A DNA stretch of 64,000 bases from Sclerodactyla briareus (GCA_026419785.1 JAODTK010005801.1:1-64000); one strand, 5' to 3'. Counted from the first letter of the stretch, positions 11,801-23,430 are shown. Made by a program: numbers and translations. The notes: a model not told the origin generated them from the sequence alone.

Positions 11801-12400
11801 GCCCTCGAGGGGGCATTATCCGGCGATCTAGTGGTGTTGAAACCTTCAAAATCTCTGCACATTCCGCGCCCCAACCGATGGTTGGCGCTTCGCTTAGATA
11901 GTGAACCGCGCCCTCCGGGTTGGAAAATCCTGTATACGCTCCTGATAATGGGTTACTTCATGAGCCTGGGGAGTTCCCCGAATTATTACCAAACATGGCA
12001 GATGGGGTAGCGTTGACTGGCGGTCTGTGTCTGGCTACAAAATATGTCAATATGGGAACACGGGCGTGTGTTCAGTAGTGATTCCGGCGGAGCGTACGAG
12101 CAAACTTTGGTTTTGGTTCCCAAGACCACTGTAAATACGACTCTGGTAGTAAAAATTGACCAATGAAAACCCCGATCAAAGCGTTACCATAGCAGGGCGC
12201 ATTATAGGCCGAACGGGTCCCATTTGTACAATATAATACAATATGAACTCATGCGTGTCCAGAGGTGGGGCATCTAAACGGAAGCGATACTATGGCGCGC
12301 AGCGTTTAGGCACCCCCAGATCACTGAAAATGACAGCCGTTCTGGATCGCGATAGCATGTATTTCTTTTTCCTTTCGCGGCAAGGGATACAAAACAATGA
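8880..12400. other. Mosaic of repeat fragments with a recurring GGCGCTCCGCT motif
   Basis: No gene is seen. The motif GGCGCTCCGCT-(C/T)-(A/G)GATAGT or a close variant occurs at about 9311, 9751, 10763, 11411 and 11887 on the plus strand. CCAGTGGCGCAGCTAGGATT on the minus strand at 10890-10909 and CCAGTGGCGTTCCGCCAAGG at 9801-9820 look like transposon ends. Poly-C runs lie near 8919, 8998 and 9870. Confidence 0.4.
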
Positions 12401-12403
12401 GTA

Positions 12404-12479
12404 GAGGGACACCCGGACTTGAACCAGGGACCACTCGATCTGCACGCGGGCGCGCTCTGCCAATGAGGCTATGTCTCCC
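12404..12479 (-). tRNA. tRNA-Cys(GCA)-like sequence, degenerate (pseudogene or SINE head)
   Basis: On the minus strand the segment starts GGGAGACATAGCC, has TTGGCAGAGCG in the D-arm region, GTGCAGATC around the anticodon, and GGTCCCTGGTTCAAGTCC as an intact B box. The T-arm CCTGG/CCGGG pairs fully, and the acceptor GGGA-ACA pairs with TGTCCC if one extra base is bulged. The anticodon stem (CCCGC against TCGAG) does not pair well. The anticodon-to-T-arm sequence resembles animal tRNA-Cys. A mutated tRNA pseudogene or the head of a tRNA-derived SINE is more likely than a working gene. Confidence 0.5.
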
Positions 12480-12879
12480 GATGTCGATCAGATGATAACA
12501 AAAACATTGGATTCCCCCAGGTAACCCTGAATAAATCTGATGAAATATGAACATGTAGACCTGAAAACAGACAGAACGTTAATACGTCATCACAGGAGCA
12601 TTGCGTTGCATCAGAATCACAGGGCTTTTGGAACTGTTTGAAATGAGGGGGCTATTTCACTCTATTGCCTGAAAACTGGTTTGCTGGCGAAATGACAGCA
12701 TCGAAAAGCACCAAACAAGTGGAAGGCTTCGCTCTTCACCCCACCTAAACATGAAAATGGCAGGCGACACCAGTGTCCAGAAAAAAAAATTACTCGGCGG
12801 AGGTTATGGTGTAACGGATTTATGTAATAGATTTATGTAGGGTTGGCAGTGAGATACAGCGGCCCGTGCAGACGTTGGA

Positions 12880-15800
12880 TCATCACATCAGTGCCATCCA
12901 CCTCATACCCAGACACATGGATTGCCAGACTGTCACCTCGACAACGCATGTATTGCAGTATTGCCATACTCATCACTACGTTAGAAACATGTGCATTGTA
13001 TATTCGTCACTATTCAGGACACACGCGTGTTAAGTCAAAAACGCCAGACACAAGTGTTTGTTATTCGTCAAACGACAGCAGAGGTATTGCAAATTCGCCA
13101 CCACGCCAGACATATGTACTGCATCTACCTCACCAGTATTGCATATTTGTCACGAGCATACTCATTCGTCCATACCGTGACGCCACAGACAGCAGAGTAG
13201 CAAATTCTTCACCACGCCAGACACATGTATGATTGCGTATTCAGTCAAAACGCCAGAAGAGGTAATGCAAAGTTCGCCACCATCCAGACAGTGACTGGAG
13301 GTATTGCAAATTCGCCACTACGCCAGAAACATGTTACTGCATATACTTCACCTGAATGCATCATGTCGTCAACGAGTATTAGGTATTCGCACTACGCAGA
13401 CACAAGCGTAGCATATTCTTCCAACGCCTGCGACACCTGTGTTGCGTTATTCGTTCAAAACGCCGCCAGAGGTATGGCAAATTCGCCACCACGCCAGACA
13501 CATACAAGATCTTCACCGTGGAATTGTATATTTCGTCACCCACGATATTAGTTATCGTCCACTTACGCAGAGACAAGAATTAGCATCTATTTCTTCACCA
13601 CGCCAGACACAAGTATTGCGTATTCGTCACACGCTAGAACGAGTGTTTATTTCGTCACGACGCCAGGCACGAGTGTTGCATATTAGTCACTTCGCCAGAC
13701 ACACGTATTGTCTTCGTCAATTACCCATACACATTGAGATTGATTTATTGCCAGAGCCATACACATGTTTGCCTATTTTTGTTCTACACAAACACAGTTT
13801 TGCATATGCCATCGCCATACGCAGGTTTTGTCTACGCATCCCTACAACACCAGAAACATGGGTACCCCGTACGTATATCCGTGACTACGCCAGACATGTA
13901 TCGCATAATCGTCATTACGCCAGCCTGGCAGCCACAATTTTTGTATATTCGTCATCACGTCAGAGGAAAGTAGTAGGGGGGGTTTCTGCATATTCGTCAC
14001 TTACTGCCAGGCACAGGTAGTTTACTTATTATTCACGAACGGCCAGACACAACGATTAGCATATTCTTCACAACGCCGGACACACGTATTGCATATTCGT
14101 CAATACGTCAGGCACATGTATTGAATACTTGGGCATACGTCAGACACATGGTTTGCCTATGCGGCACTACCCAGACCAAGTGTTGTATTCCGTCATCACG
14201 GCCGACTGCCAATACAGAATGTTGCTTATTCGGTCAAAACTCCATATACACGTTTGCCTATTGCCGCCACTACGCCAGACACATTTATCGCATATTCCGT
14301 CACTAGCTATAACACATGTATTGGCATATTCATCACCACGCCGGATACATGTTGCTTATCGTCACTACGGGGTCCGATACGTGTCGCAGGATCGTCACCA
14401 CGCCGAGGACATATTCTTCACTACGCCAGGCCAGGATTGCAATATTCGTCATTACGCCAGGCAGGTATCGCGTATCCTCACTACGCCTGACATATGAAAG
14501 CCTATTGCATATTCGTCACTACGCCAGACACAATTATTAATCGCAAAAGTCGTCACTACGCCTCGCACATGTATTGCATAGCGTCACTAAGCCCGACGCA
14601 TTTTATTGCATATTCGTCACTACGCTAGACACATGATTGCATATTCGTCACTACGCCAGACACATGGTACTAATTATTCATCAACTACACTAACAAACGT
14701 GTAGCGTTGCATATCCGTCATCACGCCAGGTACATGCAGGGGCGATCGGACCGTTTTGAAAATGCGAATGCCAATTATACCAGCTAACGGAGCGCCACCA
14801 TGGGTTGGGCTGAAGCGTTCCACAAAATAATTTCAGATGTTATAACCCTTCCGTCGCTGAACATACTTGCCATGCTCACTAGCACCCAGGCTCATGTGTG
14901 ATTTGAGTGAAACACAGACGAAAAAGTTGCCATTGTTCCTCTAAGATATTTCCGAATATTAACACGGATTTTTTCTTACTTCTCTACTTCATGGCTTTTG
15001 TTTGCGTGGGATCCATGGGTCTACCGACGGTCTCTGGTGGATCGAAGGAAAGCCATAGACGTTCAACGGGGGAACTACTTCAAATTGGAGCAGAAAATTT
15101 GTACCCGAATTTTACAAGTCCAGTCATTTGAAATTACCGGCGCGCGCGAATCGCGCCGAACCTGTGCATGTTTCTTTCCGGGCTTTATCGAGAAGTCTGC
15201 AAAAATTCAGGCATTTTTTCCCCCCTTTGCCCGTTTCCTTCTTACATTTTCCACCCAGAGGCTTCTGAATTATCGAGTTACAAATGATTCGAAGCATCCA
15301 ATCGCATATTTAGCCTACCGCCTGGAAGAAAAACGCCATTGCGCATGAAACACTTGAAAATTGTGCACTTTTGGCTATTCGATTGAATTCGAGAACTCGG
15401 AAAACATGGGTAATCCTTCCAATTCTGCCCTAGTCGGGTCCAGATCTCCTTCACCTGTGTCCGCGCCTGGACTTAGTGGACTTAAGAACAGAACATTTCC
15501 ACCGCGATATTCTTTGGTTAGACCAAAATTAAATCAGTTTAGAGTGACAAATCTGGCATGGGCCTATTATTTTCATTACGGCCCCGGAAAAAGTGCGGAG
15601 GGGGGGGGGGGAACAAAACGATATGATATCCCCCCCCACACCCTTTGAAAGGGAGGGGACATGTCCCCCCGTCCCCCACCTGTGACGCCCATGGGTACGT
15701 GTATTGCATATTCGTCACTACGCCAGATACAAGGGTAAGCATGATCTTCACACTCCAGACCACGGGTTGCAATACTTAGTCACTATACGTCAGACACAGT

Positions 15801-16150
15801 GTAGCATATTTCCTTATACCCAGACACAGGTATTGCATATTCGTCACTACGCTAGATAGAAAAATGTATGCATATTGGGTCAACTAAGCAGCATAAGGGT
15901 AGCATATTTTCCACTACGCCAGACACAGGTATTGCATATTCGTCACCACTCCAGACACAAGTGTAGCATATTCGTCACTACGCAAGACACATATTATTTG
16001 CAATTGTCCCAAGACAAAGCACAGGTTTTGCATACGCATCGCACGACAGACAGCAAAGTTTTGCCCTAATGTCACGACGCCATACAGAGGTTTTGTTATG
16101 CTCCCTACGCAGACCAGGTTTCTCTGTTCTCCCATACGTCAACAGTTTCG
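12880..16150. repeat. 32-bp satellite array, split by hAT-like copy B
   Basis: Degenerate head-to-tail units are built on TATTGCATATTCGTCACTAC followed by GCCAGACACATG, a 32-base period. Clear units run from about 12900 to 14736 and again from 15694 to about 16140; the gap is the hAT-like element. Individual units vary by many substitutions and 1-5 base indels, and some are expanded (for example around 13730-13860). The first and last units fade out, so both boundaries are approximate. Open frames in this interval, such as the 193-residue one at 13439-14020, are by-products of the repeat, with repeating RHYARHT-like peptides, and are not treated as genes. Confidence 0.85.
14737..15693 (+). 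mobile_element. Non-autonomous hAT-like DNA transposon, copy B, inserted in the 32-bp satellite
   Basis: This 957-bp block is the second copy of the element at 2361-3402. It shares the internal landmarks listed there and the same two ends, CAGGGGCGATCGG on the left and GACGCCCATG on the right. It is flanked by GGTACATG (14729-14736) and GGTACGTG (15694-15701), an 8-bp duplication with one mismatch. Satellite units run right up to the left flank and resume directly after the right flank with TATTGCATATTCGTCACTAC. Removing the element and one flank copy leaves a continuous satellite unit. The two copies differ by many substitutions and small indels, especially in poly-G and poly-C tracts, so neither insertion looks recent. 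No coding frame is seen. Confidence 0.75.
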
Positions 16151-16881
16151 GGACGTAGTGGAAAGCATTGTTAAATATACCACCCTGATGATGTCCCCGA
16201 GCTAGAGATTGCTTGTTGACAGGTTACAACAAATCTGGATGAGGGCATTACATCATGGAGGTAGTTTGCCAGCCCCCAAGTACAATGATTTAGGAGGGAA
16301 TAAATGAGGCCTTACCAAGTGACTAAGATTCAGCTCGATTCACCATGTCTCCTAGTTTTGTGAAACAACAGAACAGTTCAAAAATTGTACAAATTGAATG
16401 ACCTTCAGGCTTCAGGAAACGCTTGTTGTGCTGAGGTCATTCAATGTATGTAGGCCTACAATCATAATGCAAATTTTGTCAGGGTTTCCCATAGCGTCAC
16501 CAATTTCTTGAAAAATTCAGACTAACTTTAATAGTTCGCCAGTGGGACAATGTATCTACCAGTAATCAGTATACTCCAGTGCAGGGTCCTGCCTAGCCTC
16601 TTGGAAACAGGCGTTGACTTAGGTCACCTCGTTCACTCAATTCACTCTCATATGTGCAGGATGGCGGTGTGATAGCCTATTGGACCAGATTATATACTAA
16701 AGAAGGATAGCCCCCTCTATTTTAGGAACGGCACTTTCTGATAATTATATCCCTGCGACACGGGAAATTGTTCGGGGATAATTATGGTTTTGGGGGTAGC
16801 CGCCGCCGTCCCAGGGCTCCGCCGCCCGGAAAACTTTAGCGTTAGCGCATACTCGTAACACTTATTTCCTGATTGATCTGG

Positions 16882-17300
16882 AGGCGGATTTAGGTAAGGT
16901 CGGTAGCGCTCCAGATGCCAAAACCATTGCTTGCGAGTTCGGAAAGAGCCATGGAAGCCCGAAGGACTTTTCTGCAGTGCGTGACCAGGCATGTCTCCTG
17001 GAATGGGCCACGCCACCCACGTGTTCAAGTGGGGGGGTCTTGTGAGGTGACTTGTGAAGAGTAGCGAGCGCCGTGTATGGCAGCTCCAGTGGAAAGTTCC
17101 CCGGGGGCCACATGAGCGAATACTGGAATGGTGCGTCGGGATAAGGAGAAACGAGGAGAGGTGCTGTGCTACATAGTAGGGGTGTATTTGTGACAAGTTC
17201 ACTAAATGATCAGGAGGGTGGTAATATCTGTAAGCGCTTGAGCATGTCTTCGACGTGGAAAAGCGCTATATAAGAACGAGAATTATAATTATTATTAAAA
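16882..17300 (+). mobile_element. tRNA-derived SINE with L2/CR1-like 3' tail
   Basis: The left part resembles a tRNA head. An A-box-like TAGGTAAGGTCGGTAGCGCT lies at 16891-16910, with a B-box-like TGCGAGTTCGG at 16932-16942. A body of about 270 bases follows. The right end is the classic 3' tail TAAGCGCTTGAGC, then AAGCGCTATATAAGAACGAG, then an ATT-rich end near 17300. Such tails are shared with LINE 3' ends and are taken to recruit LINE reverse transcriptase. Part of the body (17124-17141, GGAATGGTGCGTCGGGA) recurs in the partial minus-strand copy at 28645-28817. The exact 5' start and any target-site duplication were not resolved. Confidence 0.6.
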
Positions 17301-17329
17301 AATTGGACACCCATGTCGTCCTAGTGAAA

Positions 17330-17725
17330 TTGGGAGTTCGAAAGGTGGGGCCGTAATTTGCATAATTTATACGAAATTTTCAAGTTAGTCGGATTGAACG
17401 AAAATGGTGGGTGGGAATATAGTTGATCCCGAAAATGTGGAAGTCATTCAAGACCATCGAGGTCAAATTTGCGGAATTTATGAGATTTTTTTTCAAACTT
17501 ACGCCAGGATTCGAAGGAAACTTTGTGGTTTGGGACTATAGAGTTGGCCGAAAAATGTGGAGGTATTCAAGGTCATCAGAGGTCAATTTTGCTGATTTAT
17601 GCGATTTCCAAAACTTCGTCAGATTCGAACGAAACCCTTGGGGATGGGGGCAACATTTGTTCCTCACAAAGTTAGAAGTTAGAGTCATTTCAAAGCATCG
17701 TGGGTCAAACTTTGCATAATTTCAT
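17330..17725. repeat. 120-bp tandem repeat, about 3.3 units
   Basis: GTCATTCAAG starts at 17443, GTATTCAAGG at 17563 and GTCATTTCAAAG at 17683, a spacing of exactly 120 bases each time. Within each unit the order is a gtCATTCAAG-type block, GGTCAAATTTGC, AATTTATG, AATTT/AACTT, a GTCGGATTCGAACGAAA-type stretch, then GGG-rich sequence and GAAAATGTGG. A partial unit precedes at about 17350. Units differ by substitutions and small indels. Confidence 0.75.
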
Positions 17726-17894
17726 GTGCCTATTTACTTTCATGGGTTACAACAAAACTGGTGGATGAAGTTTATCTTGGTTTCTGCCAAAATGGGGGTC
17801 TTCCCTAGGGTTGTTGATACTTACTTCCCATGACTTGATCAAAAGGGGGATATACACGTGGGCGTTATACCCGCTACACATGTAAGTTATCGTC

Positions 17895-18460
17895 TGCTTT
17901 AGCAGGCTAGGGTCCTGCTGAATCCTCACACCAGGTTGTACAGGGTTGAAGTCTCCAGTGAGTGGTAGGTGTCATGCCATAATTGTAATCAGTATAGGGT
18001 CCTGCCAAATTCCAACACAGGTTGTACAGGGATACACATGCGTTCCCTGTTAGGTACACCAATGGATAGGCAGTATTGTATCCCAGTACAGGGACTGCCT
18101 TATCCCAACCAGGTTTGTACGGGGTTACAATTGCTGTTACTGTGAGTGGTTTGCATTGCGTTCTGCAGTCTCGTACCTCAGCTGCAGGGTCATAATGGAC
18201 CTCCACATCATATTGTAAGGGGTAACAATGCCATTTTCTGCGCGTAGTAGTGCCTCCAGTGTGTCTTGCAGTAATCTGGCCCTAGGGTGCAGGTCTGCTG
18301 GATGGATTCCCACACATGCAGTAATCTGTACCTCAGTACCAGAGTTGCTGACAATCCTCACCGAGATTGTGGGGGTACAATGCTGGCCCCTGGAGTGGTA
18401 CAAGGGTTTGCCATGATGGTACCCGAAGTGCAGGGTCTTGCGGGATTCCCACACCTTTAA
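17895..18460. repeat. Degenerate tandem repeat, unit about 90 bp, about six units
   Basis: Variants of CAGGGTCCTGC-GAATCCTCACACC followed by AGGTTGTACAGGGTTACAAT and GTGAGTGGTA recur near 17908, 17995, 18088, 18182, 18288 and 18428. Spacing varies between about 87 and 140 bases because of indels. A single related CAGTGCAGGGTCCTGCC lies at 16575-16591. Minus-strand open frames here are repeat-derived. Confidence 0.6.
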
Positions 18461-18469
18461 TACACAAGA

Positions 18470-19555
18470 GTGGACAAATACAAACCAGTGAACCTAATAA
18501 TCGCCGACAACCTGGACCTTATCACAACAGCGAGTGGTCTATTCAATCGGAGTACCAAGGCCGAGTTCTAACCATCCTAGAGCTGAGTCAAGTTTGAGTC
18601 CGAGTCCTCACTGGCTATTATAACTTTTCGGCTGAAGTATATGGTATTCAGTTCAAAACAGCCTAGGTGTTGCAGCTAGTTGTGCATCACCCCCACAAAC
18701 ATATATACGGTAACATGCTGATTCTCCCACGATGCAAATTTTAATAGCCTTCACCTGTACCGTGTTTTTTTTGGGAGTTGGGAAGTCATCCCGAGAGTTC
18801 ATAATGCCCTGTTAAACGAAATTTTGCACTGCAGCAGTGTCGATAACTACACGATAAATGCCCTTCAGCATCCTATAACCCACCAGATTTCAACTTACAC
18901 TGTTTACACTCTGGGACCATAATATTTTTCAAAACCAGTTATCACTTTGAAGTACTTGTTCATTGCATCTCATGAACATCACTATTGATCACTATTTCTC
19001 TCTTCGCAGACAGGCGAGCACAGTGTAGTCCTCATTGGAATGCACCGGTCTGCTGCGCCGACAGCTATTTCAACAAGCACAGTCCGTCAGTCAATGCACG
19101 TTTAGAGCTAACTTCACTAATTCGAACGAGCAAATTTGATGACATTGACAAAGGAGGTATAAGCTACATCCCGTTTAATGATTAATCAATGGTGATTCCA
19201 ATTGTTTCAAGTGTCAGGATTTTCCCTTGGGATTTTTTTGTGCGGTTTCGAACCTGAACTCGATCCGGTCGCGGGTTAGGACCCCAATCCTGAGTCTTCA
19301 AAACCTTGGTCTCGAAGACCGAGATCGACTCAAGTTCTCAAATTTGGCACTACAAGTAGGAACCCTGGGCCCTGGCACCCAACGATCCTAGAAACTCCAG
19401 TTACCCCCAACAATGCACGAAGAAGAACAACAGACCACCAACAACTAAGTGGGACATGCTTACATCAAGCTCCGGACTAGTTCCCACTATACTAGCGTAA
19501 CTACCTGCATTGTTGTACGGGATTGCTAATGCAGTTGTCAATTTGTATGACCACT
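18470..19555. other. Unassigned sequence
   Basis: No gene or clear repeat. A few GAGTCCGAGTC-like motifs at 18597-18610 and related GACCGAGATCGACTC at 19317-19331 echo the GACTCGG clusters near 1.4 and 2.1 kb. Confidence 0.4.
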
Positions 19556-19599
19556 ATCGAACCACTGAGCTGGGTCGATTTTTGTCACACGGGTTTGAC

Positions 19600-19905
19600 G
19601 TTAAAAAAACCACTGATTGGTGAATGACTGTCCTTATGTCAGTCCTTATGACGGTACCCCTGAGTCATTAATCCATTGTAAATGACCGTCCCCCCATTGG
19701 GACATGACGGTACCACAATGGTACCACCAAGTCTCAAAAATGGTAAATAACTATTTCCTAATGATGGTATGAGTCCCCCCCCACATCAATCCTTGGTAAT
19801 GAACCGCCCCCATTGGTAAATTACGCCACCCATAGGTCATCAATCATGTAACTGACTGTCCTGAGTCAGTCACTGACTCAAGACCGATCCAAGAATGACG
19901 GACCT
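19600..19905. repeat. Degenerate tandem repeat around GACGGTACC / TGACTGTCC
   Basis: Short units such as ATGACGGTACC, AATGACCGTCCCCC, CATTGGTAA and ACTGACTGTCC recur every 30-45 bases. The units are too diverged for an exact period by eye. Confidence 0.4.
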
Positions 19906-20094
19906 TAAGGACACCTGGCAGGCATGATTAATGAGGGGCTAATATAATACCTGTATGAAAACTGAATGCGTCAGTTCTGACCGAAGTTCATACGAACTTT
20001 CCGTTACAACAGAGTTACGTCCTTTGAAGTTTTTGTGCATGTGTATGCGCAAGAATTGAAAGGCATCCCATCATGCATAATAAATGGTCAAACT

Positions 20095-20460
20095 CGCACA
20101 ACTCTGGCAAAATTCTTTGTTTCCTATGAAATTCAGACTTAATTTAAAATTGGAAGCATTCAGTCTATGGGAGAAGAATTGCTGTTAGTGGTTTGGTAAG
20201 GGTTTTTGTTGATGGTTACTTGGGTTAGAGAAAAACAACAGAACCTCTGCTAAATGTTGACTCATATAACAAAAGCGAAACGATGAAATACATAACATAA
20301 TTTCCCGTGTTGTCCATGGGTGTACGTCATGCTTATAGTATTCTTTTGCTTACTGGCCCCAACTAGAAGGCCATAACGCCAAATAGGTACAAATCGTAAT
20401 GAAATGGGGTTTGGACCTATAGATAAGTTTCCCATTTCTCCACGCTATAACCTCCCGTTG
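20095..20460. repeat. Diverged dispersed repeat, member 1 (partner at 54180-54570)
   Basis: Landmarks AATTCTTTGTTT, GAATTGCTGTTAGTGG, GTTGATGGTTACTTGGGTTA, GAGAAAAACAACAGAACC, AATGTTGACTCAT, ATACATAACAT and GAAATGGGGTTTGGACCTAT recur in order at 54.2-54.6 kb on the same strand. Confidence 0.6.
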
Positions 20461-23080
20461 TATCCGCAGAATTTGTCCTTCAAGAGAGACTGTGAGACTA
20501 ATTTATGGCCCACGACCTTCAAATAGTCTGTTGGACCATTGCATTAATTTTCATTTGCTCGGAATTGATCAAGGTAACGAAACATTCTGTAATAACACAG
20601 CAGCAGAGAAGCACAGAACGGCCGGCAAAACAAAAAAAAGGTTTGTAAGTGTTTTTGCTTGCAGAATGTACCTATATTCCAAGGACTATATCTCCTTGCT
20701 TCATTATTCATTAAAAAACGAAAGGTGTCACATTCAGTTCAACGGCAAGACTGCATTTGGGGGGAAAATGGGGGGAGCACTTTTACTGTACTCAAGCCTA
20801 GAGACCCGAATAAAGAATGCTGGTTTTGACCTGGATCTTACAGAGCTATCAATCAGATTCCAATGGAAATTCAAGCTACTATCACATCTTTCTTGTGGCC
20901 TGTGGTACCGGTCACAGTCTCAAATTTGGCAAATTGTCCTACACACCTATTTCAGGCGGCAGGTTGGTGGTGTAGGAAAATCGAATTTGGATTCTCCAAT
21001 CCCCACAACTCACTGTCAATGAAGAGGGGAAAGCATCCACTACTAATTCCCACAGTCCGTGTGGCCTTTGTTTTTCACCATGGTAAGTAACATGGTCACA
21101 CCGAGACAAACTCTTAATGATTCTGTTGGAATAACATATGTCTATGTAACCTCCTGAATTTTTGAAGTTTACCTACATTAGCAGCAGTAAAAATGGAATT
21201 TGTACCTTTTTCAGGAGGTGCCATGGCGTTACAATTGTCCTTTCTGCTGGTTTGTCCCATAGATTGTCAATGTTGTGTGCTAGGAAACTGCTGTAATATT
21301 GCCCGCCCAGATTATTGTGATGACCAGGTTTCCACCATTGAAAAAAAGCTGCATCTACACCTGTTGGCTTCTGGCACACGCAACTAAATAACAGAAGAAT
21401 GGGATGCATGACTCACAGAAAAATGCACATCATGGGTGCCTTTTCATCCAGTCCCCAGTATGAGGCGTTCGGTGCTGAAATGTGGGATTCTATTGCATGC
21501 GCTTGTGGTCATCTAGAACAATCAACCATATTCTGATATTGGCTTATTAACAACCTCATTTTTTGCTTACAGAAACTATCACCTTTTAATTTGAGGTCTG
21601 TCCAGTCTCACTCCGATTATAGATTATTAGGGGTTTTGGAGCTTTTCAAATTCCTGGTTAATTTGTGGTGCCGAGAGATCCATGTACCGTTTTGTGAGGT
21701 TGATGGTTTCAATTCTCTCCTAGCTGTAAGCTTAAGTGGCAGTCACTATGGTGCTGTAGAAGTAACATTCTTGGAAACTTTGGTATGAGGCGCAACCCTT
21801 CAAGTTTTCCTTCAGATGAACAGGACCCCACGCCAAAATCCGTGGTTGGTGTGAAGAAGTCTTTCCAATTACACTTTAACGACAACAACAGAAAGCTCAG
21901 AGATGGGGCACCAGCCATGGACTGCATTCTCTCAGGCTCCTAGTTTCCATCCTGGCTCGACCAGTCCGTCCCTCTCTGCGGCGATCTTTACCCTCTGTCC
22001 ATTCGTCGTCTCGGCAGGTGAACTCGTCAGGGTCCTCCTAACAAGCCTATCCCACATTATTTTGATCTAGAGGTTCAGTGACTCCAAACCAGCTTTCAAT
22101 GCAGAGGCAACAGAGTACATAATTCCTGATGCAGATTCCTGGAGGAGTGTTTATGGTATCCTACAAGTAGTTCCAGAATTTGCCCAAGTTCCAAATATGA
22201 TTGAACAATAACAAAACAGGTTGTTATAGAGATCAATTTAACACAATAGGCTGTCAAAAATATTAATCGCAGAAACATATGATCTGATTTGGATTCCTCT
22301 TGTTACGCGGCCCATGCATGGAATGAGGAATTTGATTATTTCCGATTATTCCACAATTGACAATGCATGCATCCCATCCTACCATTCTAAGGCAACTTCA
22401 ATAGGTTTTGGGCTTACAAACCTCTACCACCCTGCCCCTTGCAGCATTTTACTTTAAATTTAGAGAACGAGAGACTACGCAGTGTCATTACTTTGAAATA
22501 TTGTAGCAGAAGAGATTCAGGCTGCATTCTGTTATGTGTGGAATTAATGACTTCCCTCGAAAACTGCTTAGTATTTATAGTGTAATACTCCACCGTGAGG
22601 CTTTGCTATGGTACTTAATAATAACATTTCTATGGTACCTACTTTCATGCATTCCAAATTGCGTTTCACATTCACTGCCATGACCTACTAAATTTCAGTT
22701 TTGTACATTTTAGGGACCAAACTTCATCCCCAAAATCTTCCTCGCAAACACTCAAGCAATGATCGCATAAAGAAAAAGTTGAACATTTATATTGGATTGG
22801 CTTAGAACAGGCTGGCTATCTAACATGTTAGTTTCATTTGCTCTCGTCTGGAAAAACAAACAACTGTGAATTGAAACTGTCACCTATCCAATCACGGCCC
22901 CATCTATGACCCACCATCCATATTGGCTTGATACAAGCTTACCAACAGATATCACTTCAGAAAAATACTGGACAGACCACTTGAGAGGAGCTAATAACAC
23001 ACAGGTACTCACAAAGTGACTGTTTTGTGAATGACTATTCAAAGTTCCCTCAGCCATTGAACTTCGATAAAATAAGCATC
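20461..23080. other. Unassigned sequence
   Basis: No recognisable gene or RNA. The 176-residue open frame at 20492-21022 lacks any family motif and shows no convincing splice signals. The sequence is AT-rich and mostly unique within the window. Confidence 0.45.
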
Positions 23081-23084
23081 ATCA

Positions 23085-23430
23085 TATTTTGGAAAAAAAT
23101 GGAAAAAAAATGCCACCCTTCGATACTCATCTACAAGAAGAACTTCATTCAAAATCACAACACTCAAATAATTTACTCCTCAGAGACAATGGTGCCCTGT
23201 CTGTGATTTTCCAAAGAAGCCAGCTGGCCGCAACAAATGTTCATATTTCGCCACAGGGACTATTCCCTGAATATGAATTTTGACCTAAGACTTTTGTTTC
23301 AATCGAATGTTTTTCAATCGTAGTTCTTTGTGTATATCAGTCAATACTGTAGATTATCACAGTATGGGTAGCTTCGTGGCTGAATGGAGGAATGAAATAA
23401 AGATGAAGGAAACTTTAACTATGAGTACTC
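23085..23430. repeat. Diverged dispersed repeat, member 1 (partner at 29875-30150)
   Basis: Landmarks AAGAACTTCATTC, AATCACAACACTCA, CCGCAACAAATGTTCATATT, GCCACAGGGACTATTCCCTG, GTATGGGTAGCTTCGTGGCT and GAATGGAGGAATGAAATAAA recur in order, on the same strand, at 29.9-30.1 kb. Confidence 0.65.

Noticed and set aside
12404-12479. Functional tRNA-Cys gene
   Set aside because: The B box and T-arm are good but the anticodon stem and D-arm do not pair, so I list it as tRNA-like and degenerate.
13439-14020. 193-codon plus-strand frame
   Set aside because: It lies wholly in the 32-bp satellite and its peptide is a degenerate repeat (RHHARH-like blocks).
12880-16150. CRISPR-like array because of regularly spaced 32-bp units
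   Set aside because: There are no unique spacers between repeats; units abut head to tail in eukaryotic DNA, so it is a satellite.
16717-17202. 161-codon minus-strand frame
   Set aside because: It is antisense to the tRNA-derived SINE at 16882-17300, whose repeat structure explains the GC-rich open stretch.
20492-21022. 176-codon plus-strand frame
   Set aside because: No recognisable domain, no convincing exon boundaries, and length within chance expectation.
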